A DNA stretch of 64,000 nt, taken from assembly GCF_900115805.1 (NCBI RefSeq), contig NZ_FOXU01000009.1, positions 62,001 to 126,000 of the forward strand, written 5' to 3'. The notes under the pieces are model-generated. The model was not told the DNA's origin, searched no databases, and saw only the letters and a program-made list of their open reading frames with translations. The DNA is from Psychrobacillus psychrotolerans. GTDB lineage: Bacteria; Bacillota; Bacilli; Bacillales_A; Planococcaceae. This document shows positions 63,375-64,000 of the stretch, one piece after another. How positions within the stretch are numbered: the stretch's first letter is position 1; each line of letters starts with the position of its first letter. A program made the translations under genes and the position numbers.

Positions 63375-64000
63375 ATGGATACGTATAGATGGAAAGTTGA
63401 AGAGGAACTATTTCTTTGGAAAAGGAAGATGAGGAAACGAACGGGATTAATAGGTCGTACGTCTAAGAATGTACAAACAAAGGTTAACGGACTTATTCCT
63501 GAAAAGGTCCATCAAGTGATAACGGAAAGTATTAAGAATATGGTAAAGGTGACGCTTGTTGGGTCAAATATAAAAATGAAAAAAAGGCTTCCACTGGAAC
63601 TTAACCTTCAGGAGCGAGATGAACTTTTACAGGAAAAACTTACTACGTTCCGAAAAACTGCTGTAGTAGAAGGAGCAGGGACAGGAGCAGGAGGTATACT
63701 CCTTGGACTCGCTGACTTCCCGCTACTATTATCAATTAAGATGAAGTTTCTCTTTGAAGCAGCGACGGTTTATGGATTCGACACGGATGAATACGAGGAA
63801 AGGTTATATATACTGCATATATTCCTTTTAGCTTTTTCTAGTGAGGAAAAAAGAAAAGAAACGCTAGAAATTATGGAGCACTGGGAGCAACAAAAGAGCT
63901 TAGTTGGCGAGATGGATTGGCGAGATTTCCAACAGGAATATCGGGATTATATTGATCTAGTGAAAATGCTCCAATTACTCCCTGGAATAGGAGCGATGGT
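63375..64000 (+). CDS. EcsC-family protein, 3' end outside window
   Basis: Reading frame open to the window end (at least 208 aa). Seen: WKVEEELFLWKRKMRKRTGL at the N-terminus, GAGTGAGGILLGLADFPLLL and a helical MKFLFEAATVYGFDTDE segment, which recall the EcsC family. EcsC has an undefined role linked to the EcsAB ABC transporter in B. subtilis; here it is not next to ecsAB in the window. ATG at 63375 after AAGGGG. Confidence 0.75.
   Translation, partial: MDTYRWKVEEELFLWKRKMRKRTGLIGRTSKNVQTKVNGLIPEKVHQVITESIKNMVKVTLVGSNIKMKKRLPLELNLQERDELLQEKLTTFRKTAVVEGAGTGAGGILLGLADFPLLLSIKMKFLFEAATVYGFDTDEYEERLYILHIFLLAFSSEEKRKETLEIMEHWEQQKSLVGEMDWRDFQQEYRDYIDLVKMLQLLPGIGAM

Overview
The window comes from a low-GC Gram-positive of the order Bacillales, most likely a Planococcaceae/Bacillaceae relative (Psychrobacillus or Lysinibacillus type). 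The evidence is Bacillus-like gene order (tsaE-tsaB-rimI-tsaD, ABC-F, rex, CPBP protease, groES-groEL), strong AGGAGG-type ribosome binding sites, frequent TTG/GTG starts, a perfect CIRCE element, Fur and cre operators of Bacillus type, and YugN, LysM-3D and DUF1292 proteins. The genus is inferred, not proven.

Layout. 1-3.1 kb: the end of a sugar ABC permease followed by nanA-nanE-nanK for sialic acid catabolism. 3.4-6.2 kb: a PAS-GGDEF protein and two tandem secreted LysM-3D proteins. 6.3-9.4 kb: a divergent Fe-siderophore uptake locus (two FecCD permeases, one lipoprotein) around a Fur box. 10-11.4 kb: purU and a type I toxin-antitoxin locus whose 35-codon toxin is easily missed. 11.5-13.8 kb: membrane acyltransferase, SGNH esterase, YugN-like protein. 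14-23 kb: housekeeping block (t6A synthesis genes, rimI, a DnaA-box cluster, ABC-F protein, rex, CPBP protease, groESL), ending in a decayed integrase remnant.

23.7-32.4 kb: RavA/ViaA-like AAA+ and VWA pair, an SF0329-family protein, and three genes matching the Bacillus cereus stress module RsbK (hybrid kinase), RsbM (CheR-type methyltransferase) and RsbY (REC-PP2C phosphatase), with no sigB, rsbV or rsbW nearby. 32.5-34.3 kb: a decayed alkA-type glycosylase and a divergent CarD/MarR pair whose two promoters share a perfect palindrome.

34.6-45.1 kb is the most distinctive part. It holds rpoN (sigma-54), a PAS-AAA+-HTH sigma-54 activator, and two divergent operons for a catabolic pathway. 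One operon has a muconolactone-isomerase-like protein, an alpha/beta hydrolase and a hotdog thioesterase. The other has an NMO-like FMN protein, a carotenoid/stilbene-cleaving oxygenase, an acyl-CoA ligase and a thiolase. I see two sigma-54 promoters with exact GG-N10-GC spacing, and a palindrome TGATTC-N6-GAATCA both between the operons and upstream of the activator gene. This looks like a self-contained sigma-54 regulon.

45.3-56.3 kb: a methyltransferase, an XRE regulator, a ChvE/XylF-type sugar ABC transporter with a cre site, and a sugar-sensing set (membrane-anchored binding protein, LytS/YesM-type kinase, YesN-type regulator, second XylF-like lipoprotein) resembling the clostridial XylFII-LytS-YesN system. 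56.3-58.6 kb: a MutS2-like protein without a Smr domain, behind a long leader with a 7-codon ORF and two terminators, which looks like a ribosome-controlled attenuator. 58.7-64 kb: small and accessory genes, two DUF1292 proteins and a truncated EcsC-family gene at the window edge.
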